Shown: one piece after another, positions 44,636 through 53,055 of the stretch
Layout: every line of letters begins with the position of its first letter
Position numbering within the stretch: position 1 is the first letter of the stretch
Assembly (NCBI RefSeq): GCF_900116545.1
Contig: NZ_FPCK01000001.1
Span: forward strand, 62,001 to 126,000
Length of the DNA: 64,000 nt
Direction of reading: 5' to 3'
Source of the DNA: Devosia crocina
Lineage (GTDB): Bacteria; Pseudomonadota; Alphaproteobacteria; Rhizobiales; Devosiaceae
Translations under genes and position numbers: made by a program
The notes under the pieces: model-generated
What the model was told of the DNA's origin: nothing
The model's input: only the letters and a program-made list of their open reading frames with translations
The model's database searches: none

Positions 44636-45849
44636 CTACTCACTTCGAGCTCGGGCTCAACCCAGGCTAGGCCCACGAACTTGGGATGATCGGCATTGAC
44701 CACACTGAAGGTGACCGCCAGGTCCTGCCATTCATAGTTGCGATCGATGTGGTTTTCGTCGCCATGAAGGGCCGCGGCGATCGAGTAGTTTCCATAGCCC
44801 AGATTGGCTGGAAACCTAAAGGTGAAACGTACCTCTTCCCCGGTCTTGAGCCCGGTCAGGCTCTGTCCCAGATGATGAGTATTGGTGCCATAGACCACTT
44901 GGCCCAGGCGATCCTTGATCATGTAGCCCGCTACGAGTTCGGTGATGTCGGTATTGGCGCGCGCCACGATCTCGAGCGATGTCGGCCGGCCGACATGGAT
45001 CAGATCGGTTTCCCGGCCCTGCTCGTCGCGCAGCACGACGCTGGCAAGCGAGGCTTCCCCCGTCCCGGAGCGGGTGCGGGTCCGGCCGTCGCTGGTCTTG
45101 GACTGTTCGATGACCTGATGCTCTTTTTCGGCGACGAGGGCATTATAGAGGTCAAGCACCTGCTCGGGGGGGCCATCCATCCGCACCTTGCCCTCACTGA
45201 GCAGGATCGCGCGGTTGCAGATCGAAATGACTGAAGCGCGATCATGCGAAACGAGTAGAAGCGTCGTCCCAGCCTCGCGAAACTCCCTGATGCGCGCAAA
45301 GCTCTTGTGCTGGAAATAGGCGTCGCCCACCGACAGGGCCTCGTCGACGATCAGGATCTCCGGGCGCACGGCCGTAGCAACGGCAAAGGCAAGGCGCACC
45401 TGCATGCCGCTTGAATAAACGCGCACGGGTTGCTCGAAGTAAGCGCCGATTTCGGCAAAGGCTTCGATCTCGCCGATCACGCCGCTGATCTCCGGATGGG
45501 TCAGGCCCATGAGACCGGCAGAATTGTAGACGTTCTCCCGGCCCGTCATGTCGGGATTGAAGCCCATGCCAAGTTCGAGCAGGGCCGCGATCCGCCCATC
45601 GATTGCGACAGAGCCACTTGTTGGCTGCATCGTGCCGGTGATGATCTTTAAAAGCGTGCTCTTGCCCGCGCCATTTTGCCCGATCAGCCCGACCGCTTCC
45701 CCCTTGCCCACCGAAAAGGTGATGTCCTTGAGGATATCCGACTGGGAAGTGATTTTGGGCTTGACGCCGAACCAGGACAGCATGCGCTGCCACTCGCTGC
45801 GATAGGTGAGAAAGCTCTTGTTTATGGCTTCGACGCGAATAGCGCTCAT
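44632..45849 (-). CDS. wzt: O-polysaccharide ABC exporter ATPase with carbohydrate-binding C-domain
   Basis: This 405-residue protein has an N-terminal ATPase (about 1-240) with Walker A LIGQNGAGKSTLL, signature YSSGMQVRLAFA and Walker B ILIVDEALSVGD. The C-terminal 150 residues form a Wzt_C-type beta domain (VVLRDEQGRETDLIHVGRPTSLEIVARA, then DRLGQVVYGTNTHHLG), which in E. coli O9a binds the capped non-reducing end of the glycan before export. Its presence fits the capping methyltransferase next door. It is coupled to wzm and to the methyltransferase gene by 4-nt overlaps. Confidence 0.93.
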   Translation of the reverse strand: MSAIRVEAINKSFLTYRSEWQRMLSWFGVKPKITSQSDILKDITFSVGKGEAVGLIGQNGAGKSTLLKIITGTMQPTSGSVAIDGRIAALLELGMGFNPDMTGRENVYNSAGLMGLTHPEISGVIGEIEAFAEIGAYFEQPVRVYSSGMQVRLAFAVATAVRPEILIVDEALSVGDAYFQHKSFARIREFREAGTTLLLVSHDRASVISICNRAILLSEGKVRMDGPPEQVLDLYNALVAEKEHQVIEQSKTSDGRTRTRSGTGEASLASVVLRDEQGRETDLIHVGRPTSLEIVARANTDITELVAGYMIKDRLGQVVYGTNTHHLGQSLTGLKTGEEVRFTFRFPANLGYGNYSIAAALHGDENHIDRNYEWQDLAVTFSVVNADHPKFVGLAWVEPELEVSR

Positions 45850-46640
45850 AGCACATCCACCATGTCAGCGCTGGCGCGCCGGAAAAGGAAAAGAGCAAGC
45901 CCGCATAATGCCAGGCCCAAAGCCGTCACCGCAGCGAGCGGGGCAAGATTGGGCACTGTCCCGAAGACGAAAATGGCATGATAGGATTCGACCAGGACAT
46001 AGATCGGGCTGAGCGAGAGTATCTTTGTATAGGCTTCCGGCACCACATTAGCCGGATAGACGATGGGGGTGAACCAGAACAAAACCTGGATGATGATCGG
46101 AACGACTTGCTCGATATCGCGAACAAAGACGTTGATTACTCCGAGGGCAATGCCGGTTCCTGCCGCAAGGATGGCGACGATGGGGACGAGCAGAAAATAA
46201 AAGCCGATCAGCGGCGTCACCGCGTGTCCAAGAGCGAGGAATATGACGTTGATGAGCACAAACAGAACGACATTGTTCACGATCGAAGAGCCGATAGCGA
46301 TGATCGGCAGGGCGATCCGCGGAAATTTCACCTTCTTCATGGTGTTGGCGTTCGAGACGAACACCTTCATGCAGCGGTCCAGAACTTCGGTGAAGAGGTT
46401 CCAGGCGAGGAGGCCTGCCATCAGGTAGATTGCGTAGCCATAGGGTCCTTCGACCCCCTGAATGCGCGACGACAACAGGTTCGAGAGAATGAAGGCATAG
46501 ATCAGGACCTGCGAGAGCGGTTGCAGGATGACCCAGAAACCGCCGAGCTTGCTGCGCACGAACCTTGAGTGAAAATCATTCTTGATCGAGGACAGAATGA
46601 AAAAGCGATAGTCCCAGAGGCTGCGTAAAAGGCCTTGCAT
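45846..46640 (-). CDS. wzm: O-polysaccharide ABC exporter permease
   Basis: This 264-residue ABC-2 family permease has six TM segments. Family features are the amphipathic start LLRSLWDYRFFILSSIKNDFHSRFVRSKLGGFWVILQPL, the NTMKKVKFPRIALP coupling region and FWFTPIVYPANVVPEAY. With Wzt it moves lipid-linked polysaccharide across the inner membrane. ATG 46640 follows CAGGAGAGTCC; the 39-codon upstream extension is not real. It is the first gene of a five-gene operon with 4-nt overlaps throughout. Confidence 0.92.
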   Translation of the reverse strand: MQGLLRSLWDYRFFILSSIKNDFHSRFVRSKLGGFWVILQPLSQVLIYAFILSNLLSSRIQGVEGPYGYAIYLMAGLLAWNLFTEVLDRCMKVFVSNANTMKKVKFPRIALPIIAIGSSIVNNVVLFVLINVIFLALGHAVTPLIGFYFLLVPIVAILAAGTGIALGVINVFVRDIEQVVPIIIQVLFWFTPIVYPANVVPEAYTKILSLSPIYVLVESYHAIFVFGTVPNLAPLAAVTALGLALCGLALFLFRRASADMVDVL

Positions 46641-46771
46641 CGGACTCTCCTGAAATGTCGAGCGGCGGTTTAGGAGGGTGTTGGCTAGGATGCAAGAAAG
46701 CGGCCGCGCCGGCCGGTCCTGATGATCGCGCGGAGCCGCCTTGGTCCGCCGAGCCAAATGAATGTCGAAAA

Positions 46772-48121
46772 CTAGCGCTCGAGCATGCCCTTGGAGAACA
46801 TGTCGGTCATGGGGCGGATGAAATATTCGGCCATGGTGCGTTCGCCGGTCGAGACGATGACGTCGACGGGCATGCCGGGCAGCAGGCGTTCGCGGATGTC
46901 GGCGGGCACCTGGCTGTCGGCGACCTGAATGCGGGCGCTGTAATAGGGGGGCTGGTTGGAGTTTTCCGGCTGGATCACGTCCTGGGACACTACCGAGATC
47001 GTGCCGAAAATCGCCGGCGTCGTCTTGGAGGAGAACGCGGGGAAGCGGATCTCGGCTTCCTGGCCGATCGAGACGCTGTCGATATCGATCGGGCGGATCT
47101 GGGCTGCGATGATGAGATCGTCGTCGAGCGGGATGATGTCCATCACCGGCTCGGCCGGGCGGATGACGCCGCCGATCGTGTGCACGCGAATGCTCTGCAG
47201 CATGCCGCGCACCGGAGCGCGCACCACGGTGCGCTCGAGCACGTCGCGCGCAACGAAAAGGCGCTCGGTGGTCTCGTTGAGCTGTTCGCGCACGTCACGC
47301 AGTTCGGTGCCGGCCCGTTCGACAAATTCCTGGTTGACCTGGATAATCTGCAGCTCGGTTTCCGAAATGGTCTGACGCGAGCGGGCGATCTCCGAGGTGA
47401 TCGCGCCCAATTCGCCCTGTAGTTCGAGACGCTGGCGGTTGATCGAGGAGAGCTGGTTGGTTGCAATGACGCCGGTCGCCTGGCCGCGGGTCAGCCGGTC
47501 GATTTCTTCGCCAAGCGAGGACATCTGTCCGGTCACCGCTTCCTGCTGCAGCGTCAGACCATTGATGGCTTCGTTGAGCTGGCCGATGCGCGATGTGAAA
47601 ATGGCGACCTGCCCATCCTTGCTGGCCTTGCGGTCGTGAAACAGGGTCTGTTGCAACGCAACGACATTTTGCACCGAGGCATCCTGATGCGCGAGCAACT
47701 CTGGCGGAATGGACACTTCCGGTGCGTTGGAATTTTCCGCGATCAGCCGCGCCTCCTGGGCGCGGAGCATGGCCTGGCGCGCTGCAAGATAGGTGGCGTT
47801 GCCCTGGGCCTGGGTGGGATCGAGACGCAGCACGATGGCCCCAGCCTCAACAATCTCGCCTTCGCGTCCGAGGATTTCCGAAACGATCCCGCCCTCTAGA
47901 TGTTGAACTGTCTTGCGGCTCGATTCCACCGAAACCGTACCGCCGGCAACAACGCCGCTGGCGAGCGGCGCGGTGGCAGCCCAGACGCCAAAGACGCCGA
48001 AAGTCATGGCAAGCGTCGCGTAACCCATCAGGATATAGGGGCGCGGAGAAAACTCTTTTTCCTTGGGCTTTGTGCCGGCAGGCAGAACGGCATTTTCGGA
48101 CGAAGCGGAAACTAGCGACAT
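46772..48121 (-). CDS. Type I secretion membrane fusion protein (HlyD/PrtE family)
   Basis: This 449-residue adaptor joins the inner-membrane ABC transporter to a TolC-type channel. One TM helix (about 30-52, YATLAMTFGVFGVWAATAPLASG) is followed by SVESSRKTVQHLEGGIVSEILGREGEIVEAG (first lipoyl half), a long helical hairpin (about 110-300), and the second half with RTVVRAPVRGMLQSIRVHTIGGVIRP. The end GMPVDVIVSTGERTMAEYFIRPM is typical of PrtE/AprE. It starts 9 bp after the ABC transporter gene stop. No outer-membrane channel gene lies in the window. Confidence 0.92.
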   Translation of the reverse strand: MSLVSASSENAVLPAGTKPKEKEFSPRPYILMGYATLAMTFGVFGVWAATAPLASGVVAGGTVSVESSRKTVQHLEGGIVSEILGREGEIVEAGAIVLRLDPTQAQGNATYLAARQAMLRAQEARLIAENSNAPEVSIPPELLAHQDASVQNVVALQQTLFHDRKASKDGQVAIFTSRIGQLNEAINGLTLQQEAVTGQMSSLGEEIDRLTRGQATGVIATNQLSSINRQRLELQGELGAITSEIARSRQTISETELQIIQVNQEFVERAGTELRDVREQLNETTERLFVARDVLERTVVRAPVRGMLQSIRVHTIGGVIRPAEPVMDIIPLDDDLIIAAQIRPIDIDSVSIGQEAEIRFPAFSSKTTPAIFGTISVVSQDVIQPENSNQPPYYSARIQVADSQVPADIRERLLPGMPVDVIVSTGERTMAEYFIRPMTDMFSKGMLER

Positions 48122-48130
48122 CGGATTTCC

Positions 48131-49840
48131 TTAGGCAATGCTGCGCGTTTCAGCGGACTGAACCGGCTTGAGTGCGGGCTTGATCTTGAGCACGTCCTGG
48201 GTCGGACCGAAGCTGCGCATGCGCCCATCGGCCAGGATCAGCGCCTTTTCGGCAAGGCTGACAAGGCTCATCTTATGGCTGACAAAGAGAATGGTCTTGC
48301 CCTTGGCCTTGAGCTCGTTGATCGTCTGGAACAAAGCCTCTTCGCCCTCGCTGTCGAGATTGGCGTTGGGCTCGTCCAGGATGATCAGCGAGGGATTGCC
48401 GTAAAGTGCGCGGGCAAAGCCGATGCGCTGGCGCTGGCCGCCGGACAGCGACCGCCCGCCAACACCGATTTGAGTATTATAGCCATCGGGCAGGCTCTGG
48501 ATCATCTGGTGGACACGCGCCTGCTGGGCGGCGGCGAGCACGTCCTCGTCGCGCGCGCCGGGGACAAAGCGCGAAATGTTCTCGGCCACTGTGCCGTTGA
48601 AGAGTTCCACCGTTTGGGGAAGATAGCCCATGTGCTGGCCCAGCGTGTCTGGGTCCCAGTGCTGCAATTCGGCGCCATCAAGGCGGATGCTGCCTGCGGC
48701 TGGCGGCCAGATGCCGACAAGAGCACGCATCAGGCTCGATTTGCCTGCGCCGCTTGGCCCCACGAGCGCCACGGCTTCGCCAGGCACGGCTTCAAAGCTG
48801 ACGCCCTGCAGAAGCGCGCTGCGCGAGCCCGGCGGCACAACGGCAAGGCCGTTGACCGAAAGTTGGCCGGTGGGCTTGGGCAGGGCGGTCTTGTCTTCTT
48901 CCTCGGGCACCTGGCGGAACAGCTGGGAGAGGCGCCCATAGGCCTGGCGTGCGCCGACAAACTGCTTCCACTGGCCTACGACCTGGTCGACCGGCTGGAG
49001 CGCGCGGCCCATCAGGATTGAACAGGCGATCATCGAGCCGGGCGAGATTTCGCCTTCAAGCACGAGATAGGCGCCGACGCCGAGAATGGCAGTCTGCAGG
49101 CCCATGCGGACGAATTTGGAAAGGGACTGGATGGCGCCGGCGCGGTCGCTCGCCAGCGCCTGCTTTTCCAGCATGCCACGATGCATGTCATGCCAGCGGC
49201 CACGCAGGCTCGTTTCCATGCCCAGCGCGCGAATGGCTTCCACATTCTGCAGCGTCGTATTGGCAAAATGCTGTGCGGTCTGGCCAAGGCCCGAAGCTTC
49301 GTTGAGCGTCTTCTTGGTCATGAACTCGTTTGCCAGCGCCAAAGCCAGCGCCACCAGAGCGCCACCCAGCGCCACATAGCCCACGAGCGGATGGAACATG
49401 AAGCAGACGAAAAGGAAAACCGGCACCCAGGGCACGTCGCAGAGCGCGATAAGGCCTGCGCCGGTCAAAAACTCGCGCAGCCGGTCTACGTCCGAGAGAA
49501 TGAATTCCGACTTGCCGTTGGGCTGCCGGATGGTTGTGGTCACCACACGGTTGAAGAGGGCCTTGGCGATCATCTCGTCAAAGCGCAGACCGGCCCGCAC
49601 CAGAACCCGCGATCGCACCCATTCAAGGATGGCGTAGATGCCCAGCAGCGCAAGCGCGATCAGCGTGATCATGATCAGCGTGGTTTCGCTGCGGCTATGA
49701 AGCACGCGATCGTACACCTGCAGCATGTAGATGGGTGAAACGAACATCAAAAGGTTGATCGCCACGGAAAACGTGATCGTCGCCACCAGGATCGTGCGAT
49801 AGGTCTTGAGCGCCGAATTAAACGGGTTTTGGGTGGTCAT
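48131..49840 (-). CDS. Type I secretion ABC transporter (PrtD/RsaD family permease-ATPase)
   Basis: This 569-residue fused transporter exports proteins directly from the cytosol. The membrane domain covers about 1-310. The ATPase has Walker A LVGPSGAGKSSLMRAL, signature LSGGQRQRIGFARALYG and Walker B SLIILDEPNANLD. It has no C39-like N-domain, so it belongs to the protease/lipase/S-layer exporter group (PrtD, RsaD, SapD). The DUF4214 protein encoded 5.5 kb away, which lacks a signal peptide, is the best substrate candidate. About 215 bp without a gene separate it from gtrA. Confidence 0.92.
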   Translation of the reverse strand: MTTQNPFNSALKTYRTILVATITFSVAINLLMFVSPIYMLQVYDRVLHSRSETTLIMITLIALALLGIYAILEWVRSRVLVRAGLRFDEMIAKALFNRVVTTTIRQPNGKSEFILSDVDRLREFLTGAGLIALCDVPWVPVFLFVCFMFHPLVGYVALGGALVALALALANEFMTKKTLNEASGLGQTAQHFANTTLQNVEAIRALGMETSLRGRWHDMHRGMLEKQALASDRAGAIQSLSKFVRMGLQTAILGVGAYLVLEGEISPGSMIACSILMGRALQPVDQVVGQWKQFVGARQAYGRLSQLFRQVPEEEDKTALPKPTGQLSVNGLAVVPPGSRSALLQGVSFEAVPGEAVALVGPSGAGKSSLMRALVGIWPPAAGSIRLDGAELQHWDPDTLGQHMGYLPQTVELFNGTVAENISRFVPGARDEDVLAAAQQARVHQMIQSLPDGYNTQIGVGGRSLSGGQRQRIGFARALYGNPSLIILDEPNANLDSEGEEALFQTINELKAKGKTILFVSHKMSLVSLAEKALILADGRMRSFGPTQDVLKIKPALKPVQSAETRSIA

Positions 49841-50055
49841 TGGCTATACACTAGGCCTTCGTCGATGAGAGCGCACGGTTGTTGCAGTGGCTGAAGGGCA
49901 GACGCGGTCAGACGGACGCTCTACCCCGGGTCTTATACCAATCCGACTCAAGATTGGCATCACAAACTGTTACTTTGTGGTTCAAATGCGGCGCGCTCTT
50001 CTACTTAGCGACAAGCGATGTTTTCATGCTGGGTCTGTGCCGCGATTGTCGCATG

Positions 50056-50454
50056 TCAGGTTTTGAACGCAAATTTCTTTAAGATGGTGAAGGTTATGAG
50101 CGGTGTCAGCACAATCAACGTTGCTGTTGTCACCATGTAGTGAAGTCCCAGCACTTCACCCGCGCTGGAGATCAACAGCGTCATGAGCAGGGTAGCCAAG
50201 GACGTGCCGAGAAACTTCACATAACCCGTTACGCTTAATGGGCGGTGAAAGGTGAAGCGGGCATTCACCGCATATGAAAAAACGTTGGCAACGAAAAAGG
50301 CCATCGCATTGGCCGGTACCTGGTTTGCTCCCGAGAGTTCCACCAGCAATACGACAGTCCCTGCATGGAGCAGCGTGTTGGCGACGCCAAAGGCACAAAA
50401 CGTCAGAAACTGCTTGCTGGGCAAGCGCCACCGGACGGTCGCCACCATGGTCAT
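50056..50454 (-). CDS. GtrA-family membrane protein
   Basis: This 132-residue protein has four TM helices in the GtrA arrangement: FLTFCAFGVANTLLHAGTVVLLVE, VPANAMAFFVANVFSYAVNARFTFH, FLGTSLATLLMTLLISSAGEVLG and a C-terminal helix ending ILKKFAFKT. GtrA proteins are thought to flip polyprenyl-phosphate-linked sugar made by GtrB. ATG 50454 overlaps the gtrB-like stop as ATGA. It forms a cassette with the two genes upstream. Confidence 0.88.
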   Translation of the reverse strand: MTMVATVRWRLPSKQFLTFCAFGVANTLLHAGTVVLLVELSGANQVPANAMAFFVANVFSYAVNARFTFHRPLSVTGYVKFLGTSLATLLMTLLISSAGEVLGLHYMVTTATLIVLTPLITFTILKKFAFKT

Positions 50455-51410
50455 TCGTCCCGAAGCTCGCGGATGATATAGATCGGCCGGAATTTCACTT
50501 CCCGGTAGATGCGTCCGATATATTCGCCCAGAACGCCGATCCCGATCAGTTGAATGCCGCCCAGAAAACACATCAGGGCAGCAAGCGACGGATAGCCCGG
50601 CACTTCGCTGCCGAACAGCAGTGCATCCACGACAATGATTGTCCCGTAGATCAGGGACACTAGCGACACGAGGCTCCCCAGGTAAAACCACAGGCGCAAA
50701 GGCACGGTTGTGAAGCTTGTGATCCCGTCGACGGCGAAGTTGAGCAGGCGCCAGAGATTGAAGCTCGATGTTCCATGTTCCCGCTGGGCAACCTCGAACT
50801 CGACGATCTGGGTGCGGAACCCAACCCAGGCGAACAAGCCCTTCATGAAGCGCTGGTTTTCACGGAGACTGCCCAAGGCTTTGACCACCTGATGGTCCAT
50901 CAGCCGGAAATCTCCGACATCTTTGGGGATCGGGACCTCGAAGACCTTGGAGGCGAAACTGTAGAACCGATTGCTGAACCATGTGCGCAGCGCCGAGTCC
51001 GTTTCACGGCTCTGTCTCTTTCCCAGAACCACTTCCGCGCCTGCCTGCCATAGCGTGACCATCAGCGGAATGGTTTCCGGCGGGTGCTGAAGGTCTGAAT
51101 CGATGACAACAGATGCCTTGCCCCGGGCATGGTCCAGCCCGGCTGTGATGGCGGCTTCTTTGCCGAAGTTACGGCTAAAGTCGATAGTGCGCTTGGATAC
51201 GCCGGGGTGGGTCAGCGTGGATATGCGGCCAACGGTATCATCGCGGCTTCCGTCATTCACGAATACCACTTCCCATGTGAGCCCAATGGCGTCCATTACA
51301 GGACAGAGCCGGGCCCAAAACGCCGCGATGCCTGCTTCCTCGTTGTAGCATGGCACCACCACCGAAAGCTCGGGCTGCCCTGTTACTGCGGTATCCGGCA
51401 TAGTGTCCAT
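50451..51410 (-). CDS. GtrB-like polyprenyl-phosphate glycosyltransferase (GT2)
   Basis: This roughly 319-residue GT2 enzyme transfers a sugar to polyprenyl phosphate. The catalytic motifs are ELSVVVPCYNEEAGI, VVFVNDGSRDDT and ASVVIDSDLQHPPE, with DVGDFRLMD and QRFMKGLFAWVGF typical of the GtrB group. Two C-terminal TM helices follow (FYLGSLVSLVSLIYGTIIVV and PSLAALMCFLGGIQLIGIGVLG). The start is uncertain among ATGs at 51428, 51410 and 51401, all inside the end of the upstream gene. It is coupled to gtrA by ATGA. Confidence 0.88.
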   Translation of the reverse strand: MDTMPDTAVTGQPELSVVVPCYNEEAGIAAFWARLCPVMDAIGLTWEVVFVNDGSRDDTVGRISTLTHPGVSKRTIDFSRNFGKEAAITAGLDHARGKASVVIDSDLQHPPETIPLMVTLWQAGAEVVLGKRQSRETDSALRTWFSNRFYSFASKVFEVPIPKDVGDFRLMDHQVVKALGSLRENQRFMKGLFAWVGFRTQIVEFEVAQREHGTSSFNLWRLLNFAVDGITSFTTVPLRLWFYLGSLVSLVSLIYGTIIVVDALLFGSEVPGYPSLAALMCFLGGIQLIGIGVLGEYIGRIYREVKFRPIYIIRELRDE

Positions 51411-53005
51411 ATTTCGAGTTTCTGGCATTGGGCATTGGCCGGCATAAAGGATTGAATTTGATCGTCCAGGTAGTGGGTATGAGCGAAGACATAGACCGAA
51501 GTCAGAGGGTCCGATGAAGCGATTTCCCTTTCGACGGCGTCGCAATCGGCACCGTAGCGGGAGATAAAACCTGTGGTCAGATTATATCCCCCTTCGGCTG
51601 CCACCATTTGCAACGGCAGGACCTCCCTAGCATAGCCCCCTGGGCACTTGAACTTGGGAAAGGCGTGGATCGTGGTCACACCTTCGAGCGCGGCGTTCCA
51701 CTCGCCGAGATCGGCCAGGATGTTCGGCTCACGATCAAGGCTTTGCTTGATGCTGGCATATGTGGGCGCGAGATCGCCTACCTGCACGGCCAGCACTGCG
51801 ACAATCATCATGGTTCTCGTCCTCACCCCGAGGTGAGACAATCGGAGCAGCCCAAAAACGATCGCTGCGTAAGTCACGACCCAGAAGAAGCGTCCGGATG
51901 AACGGAACGCTTCAAACAGCGGGATCAAGGACCCGGGCACATCCCATTGCACAAGATGGATGTCGCTCAGATAAACCTCGTTGGACAGCGCATAGATCGT
52001 ACACAGCACCAGAGCGGTCATAAAGAACGGGCCGAAGCGCAGCTGCCCATCCGGCCCCTTCTTCCGGCGATGCCAGAAAGCGAACCCGAGAAGGACGATC
52101 AGGCCCAGGCCCAGATAGTTGTAGCCCTCATACTGGCCCTCGGTTCCCGCGACGAAGAAGGGCAGGCGAATGAACCAGCCATACCCGATCGGGCTGAGCA
52201 CATTCATGGAATAGTGGCCAAAACCGGTGTCGGGCACGGCGCTCCCGAAGGCCGTGCCCAGCATCAGCGGTACACTGAGCAAGAGGGCGACAAGCGGAAT
52301 GGCATAGGCCAGCAATGGCATCCACCTGCGCATGCGCAACGTGCGATCGCCTGCACTCGCGGCCATGACGGCCAGGGCCATCGCGGTCAGATAGAAATTG
52401 GTGTAGAAGCTGAAGAGGATCAGCAGCGTCCACCAGCCGATGGATGGCCGGTCGAGCCGGATCGTGCGGACATAAAGCGTCAGCGCCAGCAGCAGGATGA
52501 AATGGGCCTGCAGGCTCAGATGGCCCATGCGTGCACTGAGCGATGGCATCATGACGCAGAGCGCCACCGCCAGCAGCACCAGCCCGTAATCGCGCCCCGC
52601 CACGTGCCGCCCGAGGATCCAGGCCGCCCCGCCCTGCAAGGTGAAGCACAGCGCCACCCACAGGCCCAGCGGATTGTCCGGGATGGGCAACACCGTTCCC
52701 AGCATCTTCATGCCCAGGCTGAACAGCGGAATTGCATCCACAAAGGTCAGCGTCGTGCCCTGGGGCCAGTTGAGCGAGGGAATGGACAGAAGCGGCAGCG
52801 ACCACGGCGCCGCCATGAAGGCCTTGTAGCCCGAAAGATACTGCGCGATATCCTCGAGCTGGGTCTGCCAATAGCTCGAAACACCAGCGATGAATCCGGG
52901 CGGCGTGATCAGCCAGCAAAACAGCGCCCCGAACACGCACGAAAAAACAAAGCCGGCGAGGTCCACCTTGTGCGTGTGGATCAGGGCAAGGGCGCGTCTA
53001 TGCAT
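51383..53005 (-). CDS. Polytopic membrane protein, DUF6311-like (probable gtr-type glycosyltransferase)
   Basis: This 540-residue protein has about ten TM helices and ends in a soluble periplasmic part (from about 430: EPNILADLGEWNAALEGVTTIHAFPKFKCPGG). An acidic periplasmic loop after the first helix (SSYWQTQLEDIAQYLSGYKAF) fits a GT-C enzyme using lipid-linked sugar. Next to gtrA and gtrB genes it would be the acceptor-specific transferase that decorates the O-polysaccharide. ATG 53005 is preferred over the adjacent TTG. The downstream gtrB-like gene starts inside it. Confidence 0.75.
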   Translation of the reverse strand: MHRRALALIHTHKVDLAGFVFSCVFGALFCWLITPPGFIAGVSSYWQTQLEDIAQYLSGYKAFMAAPWSLPLLSIPSLNWPQGTTLTFVDAIPLFSLGMKMLGTVLPIPDNPLGLWVALCFTLQGGAAWILGRHVAGRDYGLVLLAVALCVMMPSLSARMGHLSLQAHFILLLALTLYVRTIRLDRPSIGWWTLLILFSFYTNFYLTAMALAVMAASAGDRTLRMRRWMPLLAYAIPLVALLLSVPLMLGTAFGSAVPDTGFGHYSMNVLSPIGYGWFIRLPFFVAGTEGQYEGYNYLGLGLIVLLGFAFWHRRKKGPDGQLRFGPFFMTALVLCTIYALSNEVYLSDIHLVQWDVPGSLIPLFEAFRSSGRFFWVVTYAAIVFGLLRLSHLGVRTRTMMIVAVLAVQVGDLAPTYASIKQSLDREPNILADLGEWNAALEGVTTIHAFPKFKCPGGYAREVLPLQMVAAEGGYNLTTGFISRYGADCDAVEREIASSDPLTSVYVFAHTHYLDDQIQSFMPANAQCQKLEIWTLCRIPQ

Positions 53006-53055
53006 CAAGTCCGCCGAAAAAGAGATCGGCCGGGTCGGCGCCGGCCGTGAACCTG

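Noticed and set aside
46641..46771. GC-rich hairpin-like stretch between the adaptor gene and wzm as a terminator
   Set aside because: Stems are short and overlapping (GGCCGCGCCGGCC) with no T-run, so I could not support a terminator.
49879..50082. 67-codon plus-strand frame between the exporter and gtrA genes
   Set aside because: No ribosome site or family resemblance and it overlaps the end of gtrA on the other strand; treated as noise.
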